From positions 1 through 64,000 of the forward strand of contig JAFNEO010000008.1 in NCBI GenBank assembly GCA_017886205.1: 64,000 nt of DNA. Direction: 5' to 3'. The first letter of the stretch is position 1. Each line of letters starts with the position of its first letter. Positions 19,333 to 28,293 of this stretch are shown here, one piece after another. The translations under genes were made by a program, and so were the position numbers. A model generated the notes under the pieces. That model searched no databases, was not told the DNA's origin, and worked only from the letters and a program-made list of their open reading frames with translations. This DNA is from Candidatus Aminicenantota bacterium (GTDB lineage: Bacteria; Acidobacteriota; Aminicenantia; Aminicenantales; UBA8522).

Positions 19333-19401
19333 GACAATTCCCGGCTTTTGAGGTTTAGTATGAATAACATATGACCGAAAATCCTTCCCCTGCATCTTGA
19401 T

Positions 19402-20358
19402 ATGGAAAAAATCACCCACCCCTATGTCCGGAAAAGCGTCTTCTCGGGCGTCCTCGACCGGAACCTCCGCAAGCTGGAGGGCCGGCTCGGCGTCGACCTC
19501 TCCATCCGCGGAGACAGCCTGATTGTTGATGGCCCTCCCAAAAAGGTCGAGTTTGCCAAGCTCTATTTCGAGAAGATGAGCGAGCTTGAGGACCGGGGAT
19601 GTTCTCTCAGGGAAGAGGACTTCCACATCGCCCTCGACCTTCTCGAGGGCGGCAACTCCCAGGCCCTGGAGTCCTACTTCCCGGCCGAGGCCATCTGCCT
19701 CTCCCGGAAATCCGTCAACCCCAAGAGCCTCAACCAGCAGGAATACATCCAGGCTATCCGCGGGTTCGACCTGGTCTTCGGCATCGGCCCGGCCGGTACC
19801 GGCAAAACCTACCTGGCCATGGCCATGGCCCTGACCTTCCTCCAGGAAAAACAGGTCAACCGCATCATCCTCACCCGGCCGGCCGTCGAAGCCGGCGAGA
19901 AGCTCGGCTTCCTGCCGGGTGACCTTTACCAGAAGATCAACCCCTACCTCCGCCCCCTTTACGACGCTCTCTTCGACCTCACCCAGACCGATCAGGCCAA
20001 CCGCCTGATCGAGCGTGGTATCATCGAGATCGCGCCGCTCGCCTTCATGAGGGGACGGACCCTCAACGACTCCTACATCATTCTCGATGAGGCCCAGAAC
20101 ACCACCCGGGAGCAGATGAAAATGCTGCTCACCAGGGCCGGCTTCGGTTCCAAAGTCGTGGTCACGGCCGACATCACCCAGATCGACCTCCCCCAACCCA
20201 AGAGGTCGGGCGTCCTGGAGGCGCTTCGGATCCTCGCCTCGATCCCCGAGGTCGCCTTCATTCACTTTAACGAGAAGGACGTGGTCCGGCATCCCCTAGT
20301 CCAGAAGATCATCAAGGCTTACGACCGGGCCGAGCCGAAGCCAATCAAAGACCGATGA
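19402..20358 (+). CDS. phoH: PhoH family ATPase
   Basis: FGIGPAGTGKTYLAMAMAL; LTRPAVEAGEKLGFLPGDLYQKINPYLRPLYDAL; ILDEAQNTTREQMKMLLTR. Confidence 0.96.
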   Translation: MEKITHPYVRKSVFSGVLDRNLRKLEGRLGVDLSIRGDSLIVDGPPKKVEFAKLYFEKMSELEDRGCSLREEDFHIALDLLEGGNSQALESYFPAEAICLSRKSVNPKSLNQQEYIQAIRGFDLVFGIGPAGTGKTYLAMAMALTFLQEKQVNRIILTRPAVEAGEKLGFLPGDLYQKINPYLRPLYDALFDLTQTDQANRLIERGIIEIAPLAFMRGRTLNDSYIILDEAQNTTREQMKMLLTRAGFGSKVVVTADITQIDLPQPKRSGVLEALRILASIPEVAFIHFNEKDVVRHPLVQKIIKAYDRAEPKPIKDR

Positions 20359-22721
20359 ATTTCATTTCGTTCCGGCGGCTGAAGCTGTTTAAAGGACCTT
20401 CTTCGCGCCATAAGAACGGCGACCAAGAAACGCCGGCTAAGAAGGAGAAGAGGAATTTCTGGCGACGGCTTTTCCAGAGCCCGTTTTTTTACTTGATCGT
20501 CTTCGTCTTCGTGCTCTCCTATCTCCTCTCTTATGTGCCCCCCCGCTCTCTGCCCAAGCCCGAGGAAGGCGAGATCGCCTCGACCGACCTCATCTCTCCA
20601 CTCGACCTCAACATCGAGGATACAGAAACGACGGCCAAGAGAAGGGCCGAGGCCGAGGAAGCCGTGCTTCCCGTTTATACGTTGGATAAGAACTCCTTCT
20701 TGGACATCGAGGAGAGGATTCGTCAGCTCTTCGAGTTCGGAAGGGAGTGGCTCAAGAACGCGACCGCTCCGGCCAGGACGCTCGAGCTCCAGAAGGCGGT
20801 CGCCGAGAAATTCGACCTCGAGATCCCGGTCCAGGAGCTGGATTCTCTGATCAAGTCGAATTTCTCCCCGGAGGTCCAGGAGACATTGATCAGCCTGATC
20901 GGGAAGGTCTCTTCCCAGGGCATCATCGTCTCTAAAAACCTCTTCATCCGAAAGGAGCCGGAGAGGGGCTTGATCTTGATGCAGGGACCGGGCAGCGAGC
21001 GGCCGATCCGGGTGGACGAAGTCCTGGACCTAACGGAAGGCCGGGAACGGTTCGCCTCGGATGTCGAAAAGCTCGAGATCTCCTCCCGCAACAAGCGGCT
21101 CCTCGTCGGTCTGGCTGAAGTGCTGCTTAGGCCCAACGTCAGTTTCAACAGAGCGGAGACGGAGGCCAGGAGAGAACGGGCCCGGGCGCGGGTGGAGACC
21201 GTCTTTTTCCGGCTAAAGAAGGGAAAAGTCATCCTCCGCAAAGGGGATGAAGCGACGGCCGAAGACCTCAAGTGGATCTCGATCATCAACGAGAACCTCA
21301 GGGAGGCGCGCGACTGGATCGTCCATCTCGCCGGGACGTTCCTGCTGTTCGCGCTGTTCTTCGTCACGGTCTGGTACTACCTGAAATCCCTGCTCAAGTT
21401 CCGGGCCGCCCTGAACATCTACCTGATGATGGGCGTGATCCTCATCTTGGGGCTCCTCGCCTACAAGCTGTCTTCGCTGCTTGCTACCCTCTTCAGCCAG
21501 TTCGCCCGGCTACCCGTATTGACCGATGTCGATGTCTACAGGTTCGCCTTTCCCTACCAGTTCGGCGTCATCATCTTCGCTTTCCTGACCACCAACACGG
21601 TCACCTTGATCTTCGCCATCCTCAACAGCCTGCTGGTCGGGTATCTGTTCCAGGGCCATTTCCAGTTCATGCTCTACTCTTTCATCGGCGGGCTGGCCGC
21701 TGTCTACGGCATACGGTACTACGAGAGACAAAGGCGCACCTCGGCCCTCCGCTCCGGCCTGTTTGTGGTCGCCCCGATCAACGTCTTCCTGATCATCACC
21801 CTGGAGCTCATCCAAGAGAAGATCGGCGGCCTGGATGCGATCGCCGCCGAGGCCATCATGGGCCTGCTGGGAGGGGCGCTGAGCGCTGCCCTCGCCTTCG
21901 TCCTACTTCCCGTCTTCGAAAACGTCTTCGGGTTCGTCACCCAAACCAAGCTCCTCGAACTCACCAACTCGGACCTGCCGGTCTTCCGGCAGATGGCCAT
22001 GGAGGCACCCGGCTCCTACCATCATTCGCTCGTCGTCTCCACGCTGGCCGAGAAGGCGGCCGAGGAGATCGGCCTGGACACGATGCTGGTCAAGGCTGGA
22101 GCGCTCTACCACGACATCGGGAAGGTGAAACGGCCAGAGTACTTCATCGAGAACATCAGCCGGAATCCCGACCTCCACAAGGACATGACCCCGAGCCTCA
22201 GCTCGCTGGTCATTATCAACCATGTCAAGGAAGGGGCCGAGGTCGCCAAGAAGCTGAAGCTCCCCAAGAAAATCAAAGAGATCATCGAGCAGCATCACGG
22301 GAGCTCGCTGGTCCGTTATTTTTTCCACAAGGCCAAGGAGGTCTATGACCCGGAGATGCAGAAGATCGAGGAAGAGAACTACCGCTACCCGGGGCCGCCG
22401 CCCCAGGGCAAGGAGGCCGCCCTGATCATGCTGGCTGACTCGGTCGAGGCCGCCTCGCGAAGCATCAAATCGCCCTCGCGGGAAAACCTGAAACGCCTGA
22501 TCATCGAGATCTTCGAGAACTACCTCCAGGACGGCCAGCTCGACGACTGCGACTTTTCGCTCCGGGAGCTCCGGGCTATCGCCGTCTCCTTCCACGCGAC
22601 TCTTTACACCATCTACCATCCCCGGATCCAGTATCCGGGGTTTGACTTCGAGATGAAAAAAAAGAAAAAGCCGGCCAACGAGAAGAAAACCAATGATCGA
22701 GGTCCTGAACCTCCAGCGTAG
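20355..22721 (+). CDS. 7TM-HD family phosphohydrolase (PgpH-like)
   Basis: N-terminal extracellular region, 7 TM segments, HD motif (APGSYHHSLVVSTLAEKAAEEIG...ALYHDIGKVKRPEYF). Confidence 0.94.
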   Translation: MNFISFRRLKLFKGPSSRHKNGDQETPAKKEKRNFWRRLFQSPFFYLIVFVFVLSYLLSYVPPRSLPKPEEGEIASTDLISPLDLNIEDTETTAKRRAEAEEAVLPVYTLDKNSFLDIEERIRQLFEFGREWLKNATAPARTLELQKAVAEKFDLEIPVQELDSLIKSNFSPEVQETLISLIGKVSSQGIIVSKNLFIRKEPERGLILMQGPGSERPIRVDEVLDLTEGRERFASDVEKLEISSRNKRLLVGLAEVLLRPNVSFNRAETEARRERARARVETVFFRLKKGKVILRKGDEATAEDLKWISIINENLREARDWIVHLAGTFLLFALFFVTVWYYLKSLLKFRAALNIYLMMGVILILGLLAYKLSSLLATLFSQFARLPVLTDVDVYRFAFPYQFGVIIFAFLTTNTVTLIFAILNSLLVGYLFQGHFQFMLYSFIGGLAAVYGIRYYERQRRTSALRSGLFVVAPINVFLIITLELIQEKIGGLDAIAAEAIMGLLGGALSAALAFVLLPVFENVFGFVTQTKLLELTNSDLPVFRQMAMEAPGSYHHSLVVSTLAEKAAEEIGLDTMLVKAGALYHDIGKVKRPEYFIENISRNPDLHKDMTPSLSSLVIINHVKEGAEVAKKLKLPKKIKEIIEQHHGSSLVRYFFHKAKEVYDPEMQKIEEENYRYPGPPPQGKEAALIMLADSVEAASRSIKSPSRENLKRLIIEIFENYLQDGQLDDCDFSLRELRAIAVSFHATLYTIYHPRIQYPGFDFEMKKKKKPANEKKTNDRGPEPPA

Positions 22722-23109
22722 GTACTGGGTCAACCGCAGAAAGTTCATCCGGGTTCTCGCCCGGCTGGCCGAGAAACACGGTCTGGATGATCCTGAAGTC
22801 ACCCTGGCCTTCGTGGAGACACGGACGATCACCAGGCTCAACCGGAAGTTTCTGAAGAGGGACGGGCCGACCGACGTCCTCAGCTTCCCCGGTCTGGGGA
22901 AGGCAGGGCACGGGAAACCCCATCTCGGCGACATCATCATCTCGGTGCCGCAAGCCTTCAGGCAGAGCTTCGCCGAGGAACACGGGCTGGAGACGGAGCT
23001 CCTGGACCTCACCGTCCACGGATTCCTGCACCTCCTCGGACTCGACCACGGGAAGGGAATCGAGGAGGAGGAGGTCCGGGTGCGGGAGGCCTTGGAGGAG
23101 GGAGTATAG
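22693..23109 (+). CDS. ybeY: Endoribonuclease YbeY
   Basis: LNRKFLKRDGPTDVLSFP; HGFLHLLGLDH; position between pgpH and corC/era. Confidence 0.93.
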   Translation: MIEVLNLQRRYWVNRRKFIRVLARLAEKHGLDDPEVTLAFVETRTITRLNRKFLKRDGPTDVLSFPGLGKAGHGKPHLGDIIISVPQAFRQSFAEEHGLETELLDLTVHGFLHLLGLDHGKGIEEEEVRVREALEEGV

Positions 23110-23113
23110 GCGA

Positions 23114-24364
23114 ATGACGGCGGGCTTCTGGTCGTGGGCCGGTCTGGCCTTGCTTTTCCTGATCGCCTTTTTGCTCTCCCTTTTTCACGCTTCCCTCAGC
23201 ACCTTTTCCAAGATCTCACTGAGCCGGTTCCTCGAGGACAAGGAGAAAGAGTTCAGGGAAAAAACCCTCGATCTCTACGACGAGACCAGGATCGCGGTGG
23301 AGAGCCTGCGCGTCATATTTATCATCGCGTTCCTGATCGACCTTTCGCGGCCGGTTCCGCGCATGACGCATTGGCCGGTCTGGCTCTTCCTGGGATCGTT
23401 GGCCGTCTTCTTCGTTTTTTTCGACTACCTGCCGCGGCTTATGAACTCCTTGAACAAGAAGGGCGTCATCGGGTTTTTCCTCCCCAGCTTCAGGCTCGTC
23501 CACTGGATCGCCTCGCCGCTGATTCTTCTGCTCCGAAAGCTCGAGGCCAAGCAGATTGAAGATGAGATCCACGAGGCCTCGGAGGAGGAGATCGAGACGT
23601 TCATCGACGAGGCCACCGAGGAGGGCATCATCGAGGAGCACGAGGGCGCCCTCCTCAGGAGTGTCGTCGAGTTCGGTGACACCCTGGTCAGGGAGATTAT
23701 GACCCCGCGGGTGAAGATGGTATGCATTAGGAAGGACGCCACTTTTGGGGCGCTGCGGGAGCTTATGCAGGCCGAGAAATACTCGCGCATCCCCGTCTAC
23801 AAGGACCGAATCGACAACATCGAGGGTGTGGTGATCGCCAAAGACCTCCTCGCCTATGCCGCTGACGCGCACCAAGGACTGCCCATCGAGCCGATCATCC
23901 GGCCGGCCTATTTCGTGCCGGAATCGATGAAAGTCGCCCAACTTCTCAAGGAGTTCAAGAAGCGGATGCAGAAGATAGCCCTGGTGGTCGATGAACACGG
24001 CGGCGTCGCCGGCCTCGTGACCATGGAGGACCTGGTCGAGGAGATCGTCGGTGAAATCCAGGATGAATTTGACCAGGACGAGGAGGCCCCTATCACGGAG
24101 TTGGGACCGGGAGAATACATCTTCTCAGGCGACGTGAGTGTGGACGAAGTTGAGAAGAGGTTTGACAAAGACGTGGCCGAGGACGACTTCATCACCGTGA
24201 GCGGCCTCATCGGCCACCATCTCGGGCGGCTGCCCAAGCGAGGGGAGACCTTTGAGATCAAGGGTGTTTCGTTCGAGATCCTGGATGTGGACCAGAAGAG
24301 GATTAAAAAGGTGAGGGTCGGGCCAGCCGCAGGAGCGGAAGCCGGCGAGGATAACAAGACATGA
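23114..24364 (+). CDS. CBS-domain hemolysin/CorC family protein
   Basis: DUF21-like N-terminus; EIMTPRVKMVCI; DRIDNIEGVVIAKDLL; VVDEHGGVAGLVTMEDLVEEIVGEIQDE. Confidence 0.94.
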   Translation: MTAGFWSWAGLALLFLIAFLLSLFHASLSTFSKISLSRFLEDKEKEFREKTLDLYDETRIAVESLRVIFIIAFLIDLSRPVPRMTHWPVWLFLGSLAVFFVFFDYLPRLMNSLNKKGVIGFFLPSFRLVHWIASPLILLLRKLEAKQIEDEIHEASEEEIETFIDEATEEGIIEEHEGALLRSVVEFGDTLVREIMTPRVKMVCIRKDATFGALRELMQAEKYSRIPVYKDRIDNIEGVVIAKDLLAYAADAHQGLPIEPIIRPAYFVPESMKVAQLLKEFKKRMQKIALVVDEHGGVAGLVTMEDLVEEIVGEIQDEFDQDEEAPITELGPGEYIFSGDVSVDEVEKRFDKDVAEDDFITVSGLIGHHLGRLPKRGETFEIKGVSFEILDVDQKRIKKVRVGPAAGAEAGEDNKT

Positions 24365-25395
24365 AAGTCGGGTATGTGGCCCTCATCGGGCGGCCGAATG
24401 TCGGGAAATCAACGCTGCTCAATGCGCTGCTTGGGCAGAAGATCGCCATCATCTCCGACAAGCCGCAGACCACACGGATCAGCATCCTGGGGATAAAGAC
24501 GACAGGGGCCGGACAGATTATTTTCATCGACAATCCCGGCATCCACAAGCCGCTCCACACCCTGAACAAGCGGATGATGAATTTCGTCTATTCGGCGCTG
24601 GAGACGGCCGACGTGCTGTGCCTGCTCATCGACGCCACCGAGAAGTACGGGCACGGGGACGAGTTCGTCATCGAGACGCTGCGGAAGGTCACTACTCCCC
24701 TCTTCCTCCTCATCAACAAGGTCGATATCGTCCGCAAGGACACGATCCTGCCGATCATCGATAAATACAAGGACCTGCTGCCGTTCAAGGAGATCATCCC
24801 CATCTCGGCGCTCAAGGGGACGAACCTGGACGTGCTGGAGAAAAGGATCTACGACTTCCTGCCCGAGGCGGAGAAGCTCTACGACGACGGGACCATCACC
24901 GACCAAACGCTCCGCTTCCGGCTGGCCGAGATCATCCGCGAAAAGCTCCTCAAGCGCGTCAAGGTGGAACTGCCGTTCGTTACTGCGGTGCTCATCGACT
25001 CGATGGAGGAGCGGGGGGATGAGGGAGGCGACGATTTTTCTGTCTCCGATGATGCTCAAGAGAGCCCGGAGACAAGAACGCCTATTATTGGCGAGAATCA
25101 TCAGGTGCTGGAATCATCATCGCCCCCCAAAAGCCATGAACTTCGAAAGCCAAAAGAGAAAATTCAGAGAACGAAAGTGACATACATCCGCGCTTCGATC
25201 TTCGTCGAGAAGGACACCCAGAGGGGTATCATCATCGGGCGGAACGGCCGGGTGATCAAGGAGATCGGGATTGAGGCTCGGCGCGAGATCGAGAAGATCC
25301 TGGAGTCCACGGTTTATCTTGACCTGAAGGTCAAGGTGAGTAAGAGATGGCGCGACTCTGCTGCCGTCCTCGACCTCATCGAAGGCCAGCGCTAA
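24361..25395 (+). CDS. era: GTPase Era with a low-complexity insertion before the KH-domain core
   Basis: ALIGRPNVGKSTLLNALLGQKIAIISDKPQTTR; NKVD; IRASIFVEKDTQRGIIIGRNGRVIKEIG. Confidence 0.95.
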   Translation: MKVGYVALIGRPNVGKSTLLNALLGQKIAIISDKPQTTRISILGIKTTGAGQIIFIDNPGIHKPLHTLNKRMMNFVYSALETADVLCLLIDATEKYGHGDEFVIETLRKVTTPLFLLINKVDIVRKDTILPIIDKYKDLLPFKEIIPISALKGTNLDVLEKRIYDFLPEAEKLYDDGTITDQTLRFRLAEIIREKLLKRVKVELPFVTAVLIDSMEERGDEGGDDFSVSDDAQESPETRTPIIGENHQVLESSSPPKSHELRKPKEKIQRTKVTYIRASIFVEKDTQRGIIIGRNGRVIKEIGIEARREIEKILESTVYLDLKVKVSKRWRDSAAVLDLIEGQR

Positions 25396-25481
25396 TCCAG
25401 ACTCCGTCATTGAAGTTCCTAGACCCCGTCATTGCGAGCGCAGCGAAGCAATCTCATCGTCAATAATTTCTCGGAAATTCT

Positions 25482-25521
25482 GTGACATGTTCCAAATTCT
25501 CTTGAATTTGGTACGTGTCAC
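25482..25521. repeat. Near-perfect intergenic hairpin
   Basis: GTGACATGTTCCAAATTC-TCTT-GAATTTGGTACGTGTCAC; about 17 of 18 positions can pair, 4-nt loop. Confidence 0.85.
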
Positions 25522-25634
25522 CTGAATTTCTCCAGGCTTCCTCCTGTCCTCTAACGGGAGAGGATCGAGGTGAGGGGGTTCGTATTGACAGTTCCTCCCG
25601 GTGATGGCAAAATGACCTCACCTTTTGACCGGCG

Positions 25635-25708
25635 GTGAGTGTAGCTCAACTGGTTAGAGCAGCGGACTGTGGATCCGCAGGTTGGGGGTTCGAGACCCCT
25701 CACTCACC
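25635..25708 (+). tRNA. tRNA-His (GTG anticodon)
   Basis: Acceptor GTGAGTG/CACTCAC, TAGCTCAACTGGTTAGAGC D-arm, anticodon loop CTGTGGA, T-loop TTCGAGA, discriminator C with G at -1 typical of tRNA-His. Confidence 0.95.
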
Positions 25709-25749
25709 CTGCCCCTTTTCCTGGCAATTCAAGAGGACCGCATCTCTCC

Positions 25750-26934
25750 TCACCAACGAACCGAGGTCCCGGGTTGCGATTTGCCGGATGGCATCTTGAA
25801 TGGTTTCGATAGCTTGATCACGCGTTCAACCTTCGGATACCAACCTTGCGATGCGAACTCATTCCCGTGGAGATAGCACTGCGCTATCACTTCATCGCTG
25901 CCCTCGGTGAATGTCAGCAGCCAGCTCCTCGGGACGCCGGTTCCCGGCGGGGTATGATATTTGGTTAAGGCCGCCACGTTGATAAACGTCGTGCCCCAGC
26001 GCCGCTCGACGTGCGATTTCCCGCCATAGGTGTCGTCGGGGGCCGTGTGTGTGTGCGCCCCGAGCCATAAATCGATGCGCGTTGGAGCCGCCGCCAAATA
26101 GTTTTCGAACGCGCCCGAATCCGGTTTGCTGTCCACCCAATATAGGTATGACGCGCCCTGCGGCGTACCCCGCGGAAAATAGCCGTGATATCCGGATTTC
26201 CACGCGCCCTTTTCATCGCGCTGCATTCCCTCCCATTCGCCAGACGCGGTCGTGGTATCTTTGAGCATATAATGATGTGCGCTGATGATGATGTATGAGC
26301 GATTCTCCTCGACCACGCGCTTCCACCAGCGGAAGGTCTCACCACTCACTACACCGCCAGGATTTCCACCGAGCGTGCCGCGACCTATTTTCTGCGTCGG
26401 TTCATTGATGTCGCTCATCATTAAAAAGAAAAGGTTTCCGGCCCGAAACGAGTAGCGTTCCCATGTCCCTTCGATAGGAAACGGCCGCTTCATCGGGTCC
26501 ACATGAGAAAACTCCGTGTGTTCGCCCGCCGGATCCACCCATTTGCGCCACCACCAAGCCTGCGATTCATCGAGACCGCTCCGGTCGTGATTGCCACACA
26601 AGTCGTAGACTTGCTCACGGCGATGCTTCTTCAGTATGCCGAACTGCCGAACAATCTCTTCCCCTTCCGGGTCTTTCGGCGTGCCTTGCCCGCCGGACAT
26701 ATCTCCCAAATCCAGCGCGATGTCCCAATCGAAACCGGCTGCGGATTCTGACTGCCGAAGCGCTTCCGCAAGGCTTTCTCGGCCTTGTTTCTTATCAGTC
26801 CCCACGTGAGCATCTGCGAAGACCCACACCCGTAACTTCCTTGGCGCCTCGCCGGGCATGCTGACGAGTTCGAGGACTGCAAAGACGATCAACGAGAGGA
26901 GAAGTCGCAGACGCGCTCGCACCGGATCCTCCAA
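25750..26934 (-). CDS. Calcineurin-like metallophosphoesterase
   Basis: RVWVFADAHVGTDKKQ; DLGDMSGGQG; LCGNHDRSGLDE; IISAHHYM; WLGAHTH. Confidence 0.88.
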   Translation of the reverse strand: MEDPVRARLRLLLSLIVFAVLELVSMPGEAPRKLRVWVFADAHVGTDKKQGRESLAEALRQSESAAGFDWDIALDLGDMSGGQGTPKDPEGEEIVRQFGILKKHRREQVYDLCGNHDRSGLDESQAWWWRKWVDPAGEHTEFSHVDPMKRPFPIEGTWERYSFRAGNLFFLMMSDINEPTQKIGRGTLGGNPGGVVSGETFRWWKRVVEENRSYIIISAHHYMLKDTTTASGEWEGMQRDEKGAWKSGYHGYFPRGTPQGASYLYWVDSKPDSGAFENYLAAAPTRIDLWLGAHTHTAPDDTYGGKSHVERRWGTTFINVAALTKYHTPPGTGVPRSWLLTFTEGSDEVIAQCYLHGNEFASQGWYPKVERVIKLSKPFKMPSGKSQPGTSVRW

Positions 26935-26988
26935 TAATCAGATCTTCATATAGACGTCGAATGATCGTTCAAGCGCTGATTTTGCCTC

Positions 26989-27389
26989 ATCCCATCGTTA
27001 GGGATGATAAATCGCGAACAGACAAGATGTCAAATTGAGCTCAATGAGAAAGGCGCCGACCCCGGCCTGCCCGAAGTGGAGGATGCCAGGAAGAGGCTGG
27101 CGGGACTGAAAGACTAAGCAACGGGCTGAAGAGATCTAATCTGATCAGAGATGCTGTTATGTCTGAGAAAGGTTCTAAGATCGTATATTAGCCCACCCTG
27201 CCTATTTTCTTATTAAGACTCCCCTAGCATAAGCATCTTGCCAAGTCCCCAATTTTGGATGATTTTCAACAATTTTTCCACTTCAGGGCAAATCAAAGCA
27301 GAGATATCTTTTGAATTCTTTGCTCCTGAGATCCCATTCACAATTTGACATCGGATCCTGTTCAGATTTATCATTCCTAACGATGGGAT
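26989..27389. mobile_element. Possible non-autonomous element: 49-bp imperfect inverted repeats flanking repeat copy 1
   Basis: Left arm 26989-27037 and right arm 27341-27389 are complementary (first 12 nt perfect, last 25 nt with one mismatch, middle diverged). Confidence 0.5.
27046..27202 (+). repeat. Cassette-like intergenic repeat, copy 1 (with TPR-protein tail ..EKGADPGLPEVEDARKRLAGLKD-stop)
   Basis: Shares GCTGAAG..CTAATCTGATCAGAGATGCTGTTATGTCTGAGAAA...TATTAGCCCACCCTGCC with four other copies. Confidence 0.85.
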
Positions 27390-27444
27390 AGGGGTAAAAA
27401 AGAAAATCGTTTTTATCTCATCTACCTTAGAAAAGGAGGTTTTC

Positions 27445-27984
27445 ATGAAAAAGATTCGGGGGAAGAGTTTTTTTGTCGGGGTTGCCATTTTGGCTGTCTG
27501 TGCAACGTTTTTAGCATTACAGCCAACCCCAACCAAGGTTCGAGTAGGGACGTTTGATTCCCGGGCTGTGGCCATAGCTTACGCTCGATCCGCTCTGGCT
27601 GCCTCGGTCAGGAAGGAATGGGAGGATAAATACGAAAAAGCTAAGGCCGAGAAAAACGAGGCGGTGATTAAGGAATGCGAAGCCTGGGGCCCCAATCATC
27701 ATCGATTACAGATGCTCCAAGCTTTTAGCATCGCCTCGGTTGCTGATATCCTTGAAAAGGTCAAAGATCAGCTGCCCAAGGCGGCCCAAGAGGCCGGTGT
27801 TGATATCTTGGCGAGCAAATGGGAACTTGCCTACCAGAACCCATCCCTAGAGGTTGTCGATGTGACATCACATTTAGTGAAGATATTCAATCCCGACGAA
27901 CGAACACTCAAGATACTCGAGGATTTGTCAAAGCAGCCTCCAATTCCATTATACGAAGCGCTGCAAATGAAGGAAGATGAGTAG
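27445..27984 (+). CDS. Hypothetical secreted/periplasmic protein
   Basis: AAGGAGG RBS then ATG; N-terminal signal-like segment; no family recognised confidently. Confidence 0.7.
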   Translation: MKKIRGKSFFVGVAILAVCATFLALQPTPTKVRVGTFDSRAVAIAYARSALAASVRKEWEDKYEKAKAEKNEAVIKECEAWGPNHHRLQMLQAFSIASVADILEKVKDQLPKAAQEAGVDILASKWELAYQNPSLEVVDVTSHLVKIFNPDERTLKILEDLSKQPPIPLYEALQMKEDE

Positions 27985-28130
27985 GAGGTAATACCGGCTT
28001 CCCCGAAGCTGAGGACGCCGGGAAGAGGCTGTCGAGCTGAAGAATTAAGCAATCGACTGAAGAGACTTAATCTGAGCAGCGATGCTGTTATGCCTGAGAA
28101 AAGTTCGAAAATTGGACGTTAGCCCACCCC
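27984..28130 (+). repeat. Cassette-like intergenic repeat, copy 2
   Basis: ..GACTGAAGAGACTTAATCTGAGCAGCGATGCTGTTATGCCTGAGAAAAGTTCGAAAATTGGACGTTAGCCCACCCC; degraded TPR tail upstream. Confidence 0.9.
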
Positions 28131-28293
28131 ACTCTTATTTCGCCGTTTTCCCCTGATTTTCTCCCAAATGGGACTCGTCTTCCTTTAAGCACCTTTAGCC
28201 GACGGGTGGACAAACCAGATAAATTCATCACCCCATCCAAGGATACCGACAGAGATACCCCCGCGGAAATATACGATCACGGTGAAACAAGCA

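Noticed and set aside
19180-20292. 370-aa minus-strand ORF
   Set aside because: Antisense to phoH, extending into the dispersed repeat; artefact.
25635-25708. tRNA-His 3' end as a proven attachment site
   Set aside because: No matching direct repeat of the tRNA 3' end was found downstream by eye and no integrase is present.
27213-27575. 120-aa minus-strand ORF spanning the right inverted-repeat arm
   Set aside because: Overlaps the start of the convincing ORF at 27445 on the other strand and lacks a recognisable domain; may be a relic, not called.
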